Virus record (IMG/VR): IMGVR_UViG_3300009177_000053 | Coordinates: 1-47,544 of that record | Source of the DNA: a virus | Direction: 5' to 3' (one strand) | Length of the DNA stretch: 47,544 nucleotides | Shown here: positions 8,139 through 14,143 of the stretch, piece after piece | How positions within the stretch are numbered: the stretch's first letter is position 1 | Layout of the letters: each line of letters starts with the position of its first letter | Notes under the pieces: generated by a model | Told to the model about the DNA's origin: nothing | Databases searched by the model: none | The model's input: the letters and a program-made list of their open reading frames with translations, nothing else | Program-made: the position numbers and the translations under genes

Positions 8139-8353
8139 CAGCGGGTTTCAAAGGTGCGGGCGCCGTCGATCAGCCGCGCGGCCAGCTCGCGAGCTTCCTG
8201 GGGGTGCATTTCCAGGGTGAACCGCGATTCCCCAGGCTTGCGCAGGGTGAGCGACATGCAGCGGTCCAGGCACTTCACCGAGACAATGGGCTCATCCCCG
8301 TTGACGCGGGCGAACAGGTCGCGCGCTTGATCCGGGATAGGCGGGGCATTCAC
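8138..8353 (-). CDS. Hypothetical 71-residue protein
   Basis: Acidic-to-neutral small protein beginning MNAPPIPDQARDLFARVNGD. The segment SLTLRKPGESRFTLEM suggests a beta hairpin followed by an amphipathic helix (QEARELAARLIDGARTF). Its stop overlaps the Mom-like ATG (TGATG) and its start overlaps the preceding gene by four bases, so it sits inside the coupled modification cassette. No family is recognised. It could be a small partner of the Mom-like/DpdA-like pair, but only position supports that. Confidence 0.6.
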   Translation of the reverse strand: MNAPPIPDQARDLFARVNGDEPIVSVKCLDRCMSLTLRKPGESRFTLEMHPQEARELAARLIDGARTFETR

Positions 8354-8637
8354 GGCAGCTTCCCCGTGCCATGGCGGAAATTGAATTTCAGCCGCCAGCG
8401 TTCGGTTGGATCGGCCACCAGCTGGTCAATGATGGCATCGGCGGCGGCGATCGGCATCGCCACGGTGGCCGGCGCTGCCTGGGCGCGGATCATGGCGTGT
8501 TTCATCGCCTCGATATCCTGGGCGATTCGGGCGGCCGGCAGCTGCGCCCACATGGACGTCATCGTGCCGGTGCTGGTGGGGTGGGACGCGATCACGCCAG
8601 TGAGCTGCCGGCGCGCGCGGGACAGCGGCGGGCTCAC
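8350..8637 (-). CDS. Hypothetical 95-residue protein
   Basis: Starts at GTG 8637, overlapping the preceding stop as GTGA. The protein is mostly alpha-helical and Ala/Met-rich in the middle (IAQDIEAMKHAMIRAQAAPA), with a basic end containing WRLKFNFRHGTGKLP. No family is recognised. It is part of the run of small overlapping genes between the two terminase subunits. Confidence 0.55.
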   Translation of the reverse strand: MSPPLSRARRQLTGVIASHPTSTGTMTSMWAQLPAARIAQDIEAMKHAMIRAQAAPATVAMPIAAADAIIDQLVADPTERWRLKFNFRHGTGKLP

Positions 8638-8834
8638 CGCCGGGCCTCAGACTTGAGGCGCCGGACGTGCTTGCGATAGCCGCGCGATGGCCGGAGGATT
8701 CCCGGCGCGAACCATGCCCATGCGCGCGGGATGCCTACGCGGGCCGCCAGCGCACGCCGCAGGCGTTCGGCATGAGGCATGAACAGCTCACCGGACACGC
8801 GGGCGGTGATGATTCGCTGGGTAGTGATTTTCAA
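8634..8834 (-). CDS. Small arginine-rich hypothetical protein
   Basis: A strongly basic protein ending RGYRKHVRRLKSEARR, likely nucleic-acid binding by composition. Two starts are possible. TTG 8834 overlaps the preceding stop (TTGA) and gives 66 residues. ATG 8780 follows GGTGAG at six bases and gives 48 residues (MPHAERLRRALAARVGIPRA onward). The coordinates given use TTG. Function is unknown. Confidence 0.5.
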   Translation of the reverse strand: MKITTQRIITARVSGELFMPHAERLRRALAARVGIPRAWAWFAPGILRPSRGYRKHVRRLKSEARR

Positions 8835-9238
8835 TGCCTGGGCATCCCAGGGTGGGGCAGGTGGCCGGCGCGGACATGCCCGTCCATATCGCACGCGAGC
8901 TGGATAGCCATGCCCTGGAAATTGGCATAGGGCATCTGTGCCATGGCGATGGGATCCCCGCGTTCGTCCAGCAGGGTGAGGTTGACGCTGCCGTGGATGC
9001 ACACGGTGGCGTCCATCACATGGGCGTGCGGGACATCAGCCTGGTCCTGGGTTTCGCAGGCTTCGCTGCGCTGCCGCTGGATGAGCCCCAGGTCTTTCAG
9101 CTTGCGGATGATAGACGCCTCCACAACCATGATGCGGTTGCCGAGACTGAGGCAAATGGCGGGCTCAGATTTCGCGCCATCGTTGATGAGATTGATTATT
9201 TCCTGCTCAACTTCCGTGAGCGGTGCCGGGGTATTCAT
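8831..9238 (-). CDS. Hypothetical protein with possible N-terminal winged-helix
   Basis: A 135-residue protein. The N-terminal 55 residues (TEVEQEIINLINDGAKSEPA ... IIRKLKDLGLIQRQR) have the helix spacing and recognition-helix look of a winged helix-turn-helix. The rest is beta-rich. Start and stop both overlap neighbours (ATGA at 9238). It may be a small regulator inside the accessory block, but no family can be named with certainty. Confidence 0.55.
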   Translation of the reverse strand: MNTPAPLTEVEQEIINLINDGAKSEPAICLSLGNRIMVVEASIIRKLKDLGLIQRQRSEACETQDQADVPHAHVMDATVCIHGSVNLTLLDERGDPIAMAQMPYANFQGMAIQLACDMDGHVRAGHLPHPGMPRH

Positions 9239-9477
9239 CGGGCTAAGTCCTCCTGTGTGGGCACGGGTTCTGTGATGACTTCATAGGCGGGACAGCGCGT
9301 GCATCGCCGCTCGCCTCGCCAGCCTTTCAGCCGGCCACGGTGGTCCGTCACCTTGAAGGCGTGGACCACTTCCCAGGCATGGGGTTTCGGACGGCGGAGC
9401 TGCTGCCGCACCCATAGCACCGCGAACGCGATGATGGACACGGCGATGCCGAAATAGAGCCAATCATGATCACTCAT
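9235..9477 (-). CDS. Single-pass membrane protein, unknown
   Basis: An 80-residue protein. MSDHDWLYFGIAVSIIAFAV followed by LWV forms one N-terminal transmembrane segment, then a basic RQQLRRPKPH stretch that should stay in the cytoplasm. A CTRCPAYE element lies near the end. It overlaps its neighbours by four and eight bases. Function is unknown. Confidence 0.55.
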   Translation of the reverse strand: MSDHDWLYFGIAVSIIAFAVLWVRQQLRRPKPHAWEVVHAFKVTDHRGRLKGWRGERRCTRCPAYEVITEPVPTQEDLAR

Positions 9478-9652
9478 CGTCCTCCGGTCCTTTGACCGAG
9501 AATGTGCCGGCGCGAAAGGATGGGTTGTCCACCTTCTTGAGCTCCGCCAGCCGATCGGCAGCGGCCTCGCGGGTGGGGAACCCTTTGAACGATGGCCCTA
9601 AGTCCACCTCATTCCCCACCCGGTTCGTGAATGCTACGCGGTACAAGTTCAC
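9470..9652 (-). CDS. Hypothetical 60-residue protein
   Basis: Reads MNLYRVAFTNRVGNEVDLGP with an acidic end GPEDDE. The GTG start at 9652 overlaps the upstream stop (GTGA). TTG two codons later has AAAGG six bases ahead and could also be used. It looks like a small alpha-beta protein with an amphipathic helix around TREAAADRLAELKKV. No family is recognised. Confidence 0.55.
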   Translation of the reverse strand: MNLYRVAFTNRVGNEVDLGPSFKGFPTREAAADRLAELKKVDNPSFRAGTFSVKGPEDDE

Positions 9653-9855
9653 CCTTTCGACTTGCGGCGGGACGCGGGCTTGTCATCGGCGCCGGGCTCA
9701 TCCGCCGGCTGCTGCGCGGCCTCCAGCTCGCCATCCAGGCGGGTGATTTCCGCGTGCATCCATGCCGTGTCCGCCGGCTCGATATCCCAGCCGTTGGCGA
9801 CGTGCTGGCCGATGCGGGCGAGGCGTTCGGCGCGTTCTGTCTTTTCCGTGGTCAT
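9649..9855 (-). CDS. Hypothetical 68-residue coiled protein
   Basis: Starts MTTEKTERAERLARIGQHVA; the helix ITRLDGELEAAQQ is followed by a disordered Pro/Asp tail and a basic ending SRRKSKG. ATG 9855 has GGAG eight bases upstream. An in-frame ATG at 9921 overlaps the preceding stop (ATGA) and would add 22 residues across the hairpin at 9875-9897. The shorter form is preferred because the hairpin suggests non-coding sequence. Function is unknown. Confidence 0.5.
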   Translation of the reverse strand: MTTEKTERAERLARIGQHVANGWDIEPADTAWMHAEITRLDGELEAAQQPADEPGADDKPASRRKSKG

Positions 9856-9874
9856 AGCGTTTTCTCCGGTTGCG

Positions 9875-9897
9875 GGGAGGGGCACGATACCCCTCCC
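9875..9897. other. 8-bp G/C hairpin before the 68-residue gene
   Basis: GGGAGGGG (9875-9882) pairs with CCCCTCCC (9890-9897) around a 7-base loop, just upstream of the ribosome site of the gene starting at 9855. There is no T-run on either strand, so a translational or RNA-stability role is more likely than termination. Confidence 0.5.
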
Positions 9898-9917
9898 GCC
9901 GAGTGAGCGCACGGGGC

Positions 9918-11252
9918 TCATGTGCAGTTCCCCGGCCTGACATCCTCCAGCGCCCGCGAGCGGACCAGCAACTCCATCGCCTCCAGGAAGGCCACCACCT
10001 CGGGCGGCGGGTTCGTGAGGTTGCGGGGTTCCATCAGCTTGTCCAGCCACCGCCAGTATTCCAGCGATGCCGTGAGGGCGCCGGCCTCCGCCGCGGATAG
10101 GGTAGAGGGGCGCCGGGGCAGCGGTTCATCCGGCACAGGGATGCGGTATTCCTCGCCATTGCGCCGTTCGATGGTGAACAGCCGCCCGAGGCCATCGCGA
10201 TGGATAGGAGCCGGGAATTCCGCCGCCGGCACGCCATAGTCATCCGCCAGCGATTCCTGACGGTCGAACGCCCCCACGCCCAGGCCATAGAACTGCTCTA
10301 CAGGCTGGCCGGGCTCGCGGCCACGGACGCGCGTATCATGCTGATGCTGCCAGCGGGGCAGCGTGGCCTGGATGCGGTTGCGGAATGCCCAATCGCTTTC
10401 CCCCTTTGCGCGCGGTGGCTTGACGCCCAGCCGATCGGCCAAGGCATCCAGCTCCGCACCTCCAGCGGTAAAGAAGTTTTCCAGGCCGGTTCTGACAACC
10501 ACCGTGGCCGGCGCGGGGTCCGCATGGTCGCCAATCTCCACCGCGTCGATTTCATCACACGCCCAGCGGGCGAGGGTTGAAGGGTTGATGAACCACCTAT
10601 CACGCGCAGGCCGAAGGATGCCCATGCGCTTCAAGCAGCGGATCACGCGGGGCTCAATGTCCTGCGGTTCGTGGCTGTGCTTTTCCAGCGCCTCAATGCG
10701 GCTGCGCAATCCGTTTAAGTCGGCTTCATCACCCGCGACCGCGCCTTCCAGTCCTCCCAGGCTTTCGTGGAGCGCTGTGTTGGCTTCCAGAATGCCCACG
10801 ATTTCGGTGGTCATGTCCTTTTCGGACGCCTCCAGCTTGCCCAGGCGGCGGACGTTATCCACCTGGGCGTGCTCCAGCTGGTTCACCCGCGCTTCAATGC
10901 TGCCGATCGGCGGCGGACCATCCACCATACCCAGCAGGCTGTTGAGCAGCCGCTTGCCCTGCCTATAGGTGTCCTGAGAAATGAAATCGAAAGACACGCC
11001 GGCATAGTCGCGCCAGCTTTGCGTTTCCCCATCGAATTCGCCCAGCCTTTCCTCCACCAGCTCGCGGTGGGGCTCGAACAGCGTAACCAGCGCGGCGAAC
11101 AGCTGCCCGGTGATGTTCTTGCGCGGGATGCTGGACGTGCCCAGCGCCTCCGCGATCGACAGCGAGGGGTTGGCGCTGCCGTCCCCGTCCACGATCAGGT
11201 CATAATTCCACGCCAGAAAGTCCTCCAGCGTGAGGCCCGGTAAACTGCTCAT
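9918..11252 (-). CDS. 444-residue coiled-coil protein of unknown function
   Basis: The largest accessory protein between TerS and TerL. Residues 1-110 are globular. Residues ~115-200 form a long coiled coil with heptad-like repeats (ARVNQLEHAQVDNVRRLGKL, LNGLRSRIEALEKH). Then come a helical segment VIRCLKRMGILRPARDRWF and a region DRLGVKPPRAKGESDWAFRN that recalls sequences in phage baseplate proteins. The C-terminus is Pro/Leu-rich and helical. Its ATG directly follows the stop of the acyl-carrier-like gene (TGAATG), so the two are probably co-expressed. No enzymatic motif is seen. It could be a minor virion protein or a scaffold for the accessory enzymes. Confidence 0.6.
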   Translation of the reverse strand: MSSLPGLTLEDFLAWNYDLIVDGDGSANPSLSIAEALGTSSIPRKNITGQLFAALVTLFEPHRELVEERLGEFDGETQSWRDYAGVSFDFISQDTYRQGKRLLNSLLGMVDGPPPIGSIEARVNQLEHAQVDNVRRLGKLEASEKDMTTEIVGILEANTALHESLGGLEGAVAGDEADLNGLRSRIEALEKHSHEPQDIEPRVIRCLKRMGILRPARDRWFINPSTLARWACDEIDAVEIGDHADPAPATVVVRTGLENFFTAGGAELDALADRLGVKPPRAKGESDWAFRNRIQATLPRWQHQHDTRVRGREPGQPVEQFYGLGVGAFDRQESLADDYGVPAAEFPAPIHRDGLGRLFTIERRNGEEYRIPVPDEPLPRRPSTLSAAEAGALTASLEYWRWLDKLMEPRNLTNPPPEVVAFLEAMELLVRSRALEDVRPGNCT

Positions 11253-11498
11253 TCAAACCCCCATCTTTTCGTCCAGGCGGGCGAGGATTTCGCCCACGGT
11301 CATGTTCGCGGACAACGCCAGCACATCGTCCTCCAGCTCAAAGGCTTCCTCAAAGCGGATTTCCAGGTCCACGATGTCCAGCGAGTCCCCCTCAATCTCG
11401 GGGGCATTGAACGCCGTGGTATCGTCCGCCTGGGCGAGGGGCCGGCCAATCACCTCCACGATGATTTCCCGCGCCCGATCTTCCTGGGCCGGGCTCAT
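11253..11498 (-). CDS. Acyl carrier protein-like protein
   Basis: An 81-residue acidic helical protein. The pattern EGDSLDIVDLEIRFEEAFEL carries the DSLD motif whose serine takes 4'-phosphopantetheine in acyl carrier proteins. It continues with ALSANMTVGEILARLDEK, matching the third and fourth helices of the fold. Size is normal for an ACP. ATG 11498 overlaps the preceding stop as ATGA; an upstream in-frame GTG at 11507 is less likely. A host holo-ACP synthase would be needed for activation. No fatty-acid or polyketide enzyme is nearby, but a GNAT-like protein lies downstream. The fold and motif are clear; the acyl group and partner are unknown. Confidence 0.75.
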   Translation of the reverse strand: MSPAQEDRAREIIVEVIGRPLAQADDTTAFNAPEIEGDSLDIVDLEIRFEEAFELEDDVLALSANMTVGEILARLDEKMGV

Positions 11499-11677
11499 GT
11501 GAGGCACACGTTGGCGAGTTCCGTGGTGTCATCCACCGGACAGTCCTGGATGGCCGTAATGAGCGCATCCAGCTTTGAGCACATTTCCTGGAATTCCGCC
11601 CAGGTGATGGCATCGGCGGCAGCGCGGCGAAAGTCCGCCCGCGCTCGCACCTTCTTGAGCGCTTCAAGCGTGGTCAT
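11495..11677 (-). CDS. Hypothetical 60-residue helical protein
   Basis: Reads MTTLEALKKVRARADFRRAA and then a second helix around WAEFQEMCSKLDALITAI. Both ends overlap neighbours by four bases. It looks like a two-helix protein of the small phage type, with no recognisable family. It is immediately upstream of the acyl-carrier-like gene. Confidence 0.55.
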   Translation of the reverse strand: MTTLEALKKVRARADFRRAAADAITWAEFQEMCSKLDALITAIQDCPVDDTTELANVCLT

Positions 11678-11925
11678 TGGCCGGCCTCACCACGCCCGTG
11701 GGCCTGTTCCATAGCCATGCGGAGGGCAATGGCCTTCGCCAGCTCCACCAGCGACATCGCGCATTCCAGCACCTGGGCGACGTGTGAGGCATAGAGGGGT
11801 TCAAAGTCCCCGAGGGCGGCGCCGGAAACGCGAAGCGTGTGGGACTTGGCGACATCGCCCACGTCTGCGGCGCGCGATGCGAGGTCCGCCAGCTCATCCG
11901 AGGTGACGGCAAGTTTCTTTGGCAT
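11674..11925 (-). CDS. Hypothetical 83-residue helical protein
   Basis: The start at ATG 11925 (MPKKLAVTSDELADLASRAA) is preceded by CACAGGGA at about nine bases, a leader form repeated before several first genes here. An upstream in-frame ATG at 11991 would read through the promoter-like sequence and is rejected. The protein is mostly helical and Ala/Leu-rich. It would be the first gene after the promoter at 11963-11991. Function is unknown. Confidence 0.55.
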   Translation of the reverse strand: MPKKLAVTSDELADLASRAADVGDVAKSHTLRVSGAALGDFEPLYASHVAQVLECAMSLVELAKAIALRMAMEQAHGRGEAGQ

Positions 11926-11962
11926 TGGTGACGATTCCCTGTGGTTCGTTATTGACGCGGGA

Positions 11963-11991
11963 ATTATCACGGGGCCGATATGGAACCGCAA
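11963..11991 (-). promoter_or_regulatory. Sigma70-like promoter, leftward
   Basis: On the minus strand, TTGCGG (11991-11986) and GATAAT (11968-11963) are 17 bases apart, in a 79-base non-coding gap upstream of the gene starting at 11925. This is a good match in sequence and spacing, and it could give extra transcription to the accessory genes and everything below. Confidence 0.5.
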
Positions 11992-12004
11992 GGGATTTTA
12001 TCGA

Positions 12005-12472
12005 TTAGGCGATATATTTTCCGTCCAGCAGCTGCGCCACCCAGCTGATTATCCGACCGGCGGCCACATCGCGCATCCCGTCCCATGTGCCTGGGTAATC
12101 CGGCCCGAGGCCGCGCCGATCGGTATGGAATGAAACCTGACCGGTGGGGATTTCGATGTAGAGCACCTGATTGTGGAACGGCTGGTCAGGATCGAGCTGC
12201 CAGCCCCAGGGCCATGGAACCGCTGCGCTGTGGTCCAGCATAGCCTGGGCGAGGTTGTCCATGGACCACTGTTTGCGGGCATAGGCGTCCGCCTTGTAGC
12301 CGCTGCCCCGGTAAGCTTTCGCGCGGGCGCTGCACTTCTGCGCGCGGAACAGGTTGAGGCCGATGATGCCGACCGGCCCGAGTTGCTGCAATTCGGCATA
12401 GAGGGCGCGGGTGGCCTCCCCGTTGCTGCCGCGATAGATGCCCGCGACTCGCCCCAGGCTTTCGCTGGTCAC
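12005..12472 (-). CDS. Hypothetical 155-residue protein
   Basis: Starts at GTG 12472 (MTSESLGRVAGIYRGSNGEA), overlapping the stop of the frameshifted gene above as GTGA. The C-terminal half contains FHNQVLYIEIPTGQVSFHTD and a WDGMRDVAAGRIISWVAQLL helix. The pattern VLYIEIPTGQVSFH is typical of small phage and plasmid proteins, but no activity is known to me. It ends 13 bases before the promoter at 11963-11991. Confidence 0.6.
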   Translation of the reverse strand: MTSESLGRVAGIYRGSNGEATRALYAELQQLGPVGIIGLNLFRAQKCSARAKAYRGSGYKADAYARKQWSMDNLAQAMLDHSAAVPWPWGWQLDPDQPFHNQVLYIEIPTGQVSFHTDRRGLGPDYPGTWDGMRDVAAGRIISWVAQLLDGKYIA

Positions 12473-12704
12473 AGCAGCAGGAAAGGCCGCTGGGTGCCGG
12501 CCATGTGCGGCGCCCCGAATTCGTGAGCGGCCGGCACTTCCCGGCGATGGTCGATCGTCGCCACATGCTGGAGCTGGGCGTTGGCCGCCAACCCCTTGTG
12601 GAGCTGCTGGAGTTCCTACGGTCATCAGCCCAACCCCACACGTAGGTGAGGCCCTGGGATTCGCCCACGCGGTAGCGCACCTCAAAGCGGGAATAGGTGC
12701 TCAT
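12469..12704 (-). pseudogene. Small gene interrupted by a one-base frameshift
   Basis: The frame from ATG 12704 reads MSTYSRFEVRYRVGESQGLT and continues YVWGWADDR, then loses sense at about 12620. A second frame picks up with ELQQLHKGLAANAQLQHVAT, runs to QRPFLLL and stops exactly on the next gene's GTG (GTGA). The span is 236 bases, one short of a whole number of codons, so one missing base near 12615-12622 would restore a 78-residue protein. It could be a natural mutation, a recoding site or a consensus error. No slippery heptamer is evident. Confidence 0.55.
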
Positions 12705-12865
12705 GAGCGCCCCTCCGCCTGGTCGATCGCGCGATTGATCGTGATGAGGGTGAACTGGTGGTCCGGCCCCTCCAGCGCCTGCTTGGCGAGTTTCAAGGCC
12801 GCGAGCATGGCCGGCGCGGCATCCTGCATCAGCCGGACCTTGCGGGATGGACGCGCGCCGCTCAT
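12701..12865 (-). CDS. Hypothetical 54-residue protein
   Basis: Reads MSGARPSRKVRLMQDAAPAM, then a helix LAALKLAKQALEG and an ending NRAIDQAEGRS. The ATG at 12865 overlaps the upstream stop and its TGA overlaps the next ATG, so it fills the gap exactly. The N-terminus is basic and could bind nucleic acid. Function is unknown. Confidence 0.55.
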   Translation of the reverse strand: MSGARPSRKVRLMQDAAPAMLAALKLAKQALEGPDHQFTLITINRAIDQAEGRS

Positions 12866-13041
12866 CGCTGCTGGCCCTTGGGCCGGATCGAGCCGGTGAT
12901 ACTGCCGTCCATAAGGCTCGCCATGCTAACCACGCGGATTTGCCCGAGGTAGCGCCACCACCGATAGGCGGCGGCCATGATGACGAGATCCCGCGCGACC
13001 GAAATGGCCGTGGGGACGTGGTGCAAAAGGGTCATCATCAT
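12862..13041 (-). CDS. Small membrane-associated hypothetical protein
   Basis: A 59-residue protein starting MMMTLLHHVPTAISVARDLV followed by IMAAAYRWWRYL: one moderately hydrophobic helix, then a basic tail. ATG 13041 overlaps the preceding stop (ATGA). Function is unknown. Confidence 0.5.
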   Translation of the reverse strand: MMMTLLHHVPTAISVARDLVIMAAAYRWWRYLGQIRVVSMASLMDGSITGSIRPKGQQR

Positions 13042-13211
13042 GGCCGCGCCCGATCGTATGCTTGGGCGTCCTTGGCGAACTTGCAAAAGACATTCGGGCC
13101 GGTGATGAACCCGTGGCGCGGCGGGTTGATGCTGTCACCTGGACGCCGCGGACGGTAAATCCATCCATCCTCATCGGTGCCCCAGCCGGCGGGTGCGCGC
13201 AGCTCGCTCAC
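13038..13211 (-). CDS. Hypothetical 57-residue protein
   Basis: Starts at GTG 13211, overlapping the preceding stop (GTGA); an in-frame TTG at 13220 is less likely. The protein contains WGTDEDGWIYRPRRPGDS and PPRHGFITGPNVFCKFAKDA, a pattern rich in Gly/Pro/aromatics that looks conserved but that I cannot name. No membrane segment. Confidence 0.5.
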   Translation of the reverse strand: MSELRAPAGWGTDEDGWIYRPRRPGDSINPPRHGFITGPNVFCKFAKDAQAYDRARP

Positions 13212-13330
13212 GGTGCCCAATTGTCACCCCCGATCATGACCAGGAAGGGGCCGACCTTGTAGAGCGCCCATAGCGCGAAGGCCGAAACCGAGGTGAACGC
13301 AGCCCAGGCCGCAATGCGTGTTGCCGTCAT
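13208..13330 (-). CDS. 40-residue single-pass membrane protein
   Basis: Reads MTATRIAAWAAFTSVSAFAL followed by WALYKVGPFLVMIGGDNWAP. It is almost entirely hydrophobic, with one or two helices. ATG 13330 has GAGG upstream at about seven bases, and its neighbours overlap on both sides. It could be a holin-like or superinfection-exclusion peptide, but only its hydrophobicity supports this. Confidence 0.5.
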   Translation of the reverse strand: MTATRIAAWAAFTSVSAFALWALYKVGPFLVMIGGDNWAP

Positions 13331-13392
13331 TTGGCCGCCTCTTTTCTGGCCTGCAAAGCCTCCGCCATGCTGTTGAAAGGACCGGCCATCAT
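13327..13392 (-). CDS. 21-residue coupled peptide
   Basis: Reads MMAGPFNSMAEALQARKEAA and a final Lys. The ATG at 13392 overlaps the TerS stop (ATGA) and its TGA overlaps the next ATG. The perfect stop-start chaining on both sides is the main support; it looks like a short amphipathic helix. Confidence 0.4.
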   Translation of the reverse strand: MMAGPFNSMAEALQARKEAAK

Positions 13393-13778
13393 CCATCGCC
13401 CAGCATCTCCCTGTAAGCCTTCTCATTTTCCTTCGGATCGCCCGCATCCCGCGTGGCTATCGGGGCATCCTGGTCCCCGGACAGCTCCAGCTTGTCTTTC
13501 TGGCCCAGCATCTGCTTGCCCAGCCATATCTGCATGGTGGCGTTGCCGCTCATGGCCCCGTGCCATTGGGCGCGGCGGAGAGTGGCGCGGCCCGTCGCGC
13601 GGCCACGATCCACGGCGGCCTGGATATCGGGGTCCTTGGCCCGCCGGTCCTTGAGGGTGCTTTCCGCCACACCGCACACGGCGGCCATTTCCGCGTCCGT
13701 GCAGCCGATCGCGGCAGCGGCCTCCAGGGTCCTGAGATTGATTTCCGCCAAGGGGCGCCCGCCCTTCTCCGTTGTCAC
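13389..13778 (-). CDS. terS: Terminase small subunit
   Basis: A 129-residue DNA-recognition subunit for packaging. It has an N-terminal helix-turn-helix (LAEINLRTLEAAAAIGCTDA, AAVCGVAESTLKDRR) followed by the conserved block ATLRRAQWHGAMSGNATMQI then WLGKQMLGQKDK, characteristic of phage TerS-like proteins. The GTG start at 13778 overlaps the SLOG gene stop (GTGA). It is separated from TerL by about 6.4 kb of accessory genes, an unusual arrangement. A transcriptional-regulator annotation is sometimes used for this family, but the C-terminal block favours TerS. Confidence 0.8.
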   Translation of the reverse strand: MTTEKGGRPLAEINLRTLEAAAAIGCTDAEMAAVCGVAESTLKDRRAKDPDIQAAVDRGRATGRATLRRAQWHGAMSGNATMQIWLGKQMLGQKDKLELSGDQDAPIATRDAGDPKENEKAYREMLGDG

Positions 13779-14143
13779 CTGAGTATCACCGGCTTTTGCG
13801 CGGCGATGGCGCGGCGGATTGTGTCCTCCGTTCCACCCTCGCGACTGGATGCCACGAAGGCTATCACCATGTCCACGTCATCCACCACAACCTGGTTTCG
13901 TTCGTGCATCCGCCGGGCGGCCATGCCGCGCGACTTCACACCCTCCAGGTTGGGCTTATGGACCGTGGTGGCGAGGCCCCGAGCTGCGGCCCGTTCGATC
14001 GCCCAGGTATCGACGCCACGGCATCCGCCGGACACCACGCGCACGCCGGGCGGGATGCTGTCCACCACCGCCTCAATGAACGCCCTGTCTGTACGCTGGC
14101 GCGAGCCCACAACGGCTACCGCACCAATATTCCGGAAATCCAT
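13775..14143 (-). CDS. SLOG-family (YspA/DprA-like Rossmann) protein
   Basis: A 122-residue compact Rossmannoid starting MDFRNIGAVAVVGSRQRTDR. The first strand-loop VAVVGSR, the second VRVVSGGCRGVDTWAIERAA and a late GGTEDTIRRA match the SLOG superfamily, whose members bind or process nucleotides and NAD-related ligands. ATG 14143 has GGGGG upstream and overlaps the preceding phosphoribosyltransferase gene by 28 bases. The coupled PRTase partner suggests nucleotide or base-ribose chemistry, in phage metabolism or counter-defence. The superfamily call is good; the ligand is unknown. Confidence 0.75.
   Translation of the reverse strand: MDFRNIGAVAVVGSRQRTDRAFIEAVVDSIPPGVRVVSGGCRGVDTWAIERAAARGLATTVHKPNLEGVKSRGMAARRMHERNQVVVDDVDMVIAFVASSREGGTEDTIRRAIAAQKPVILR

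Noticed and set aside
12186-12704. Single long leftward frame of 172 codons
   Set aside because: Only the first ~29 residues look coding. The rest is an out-of-frame reading over a different gene.
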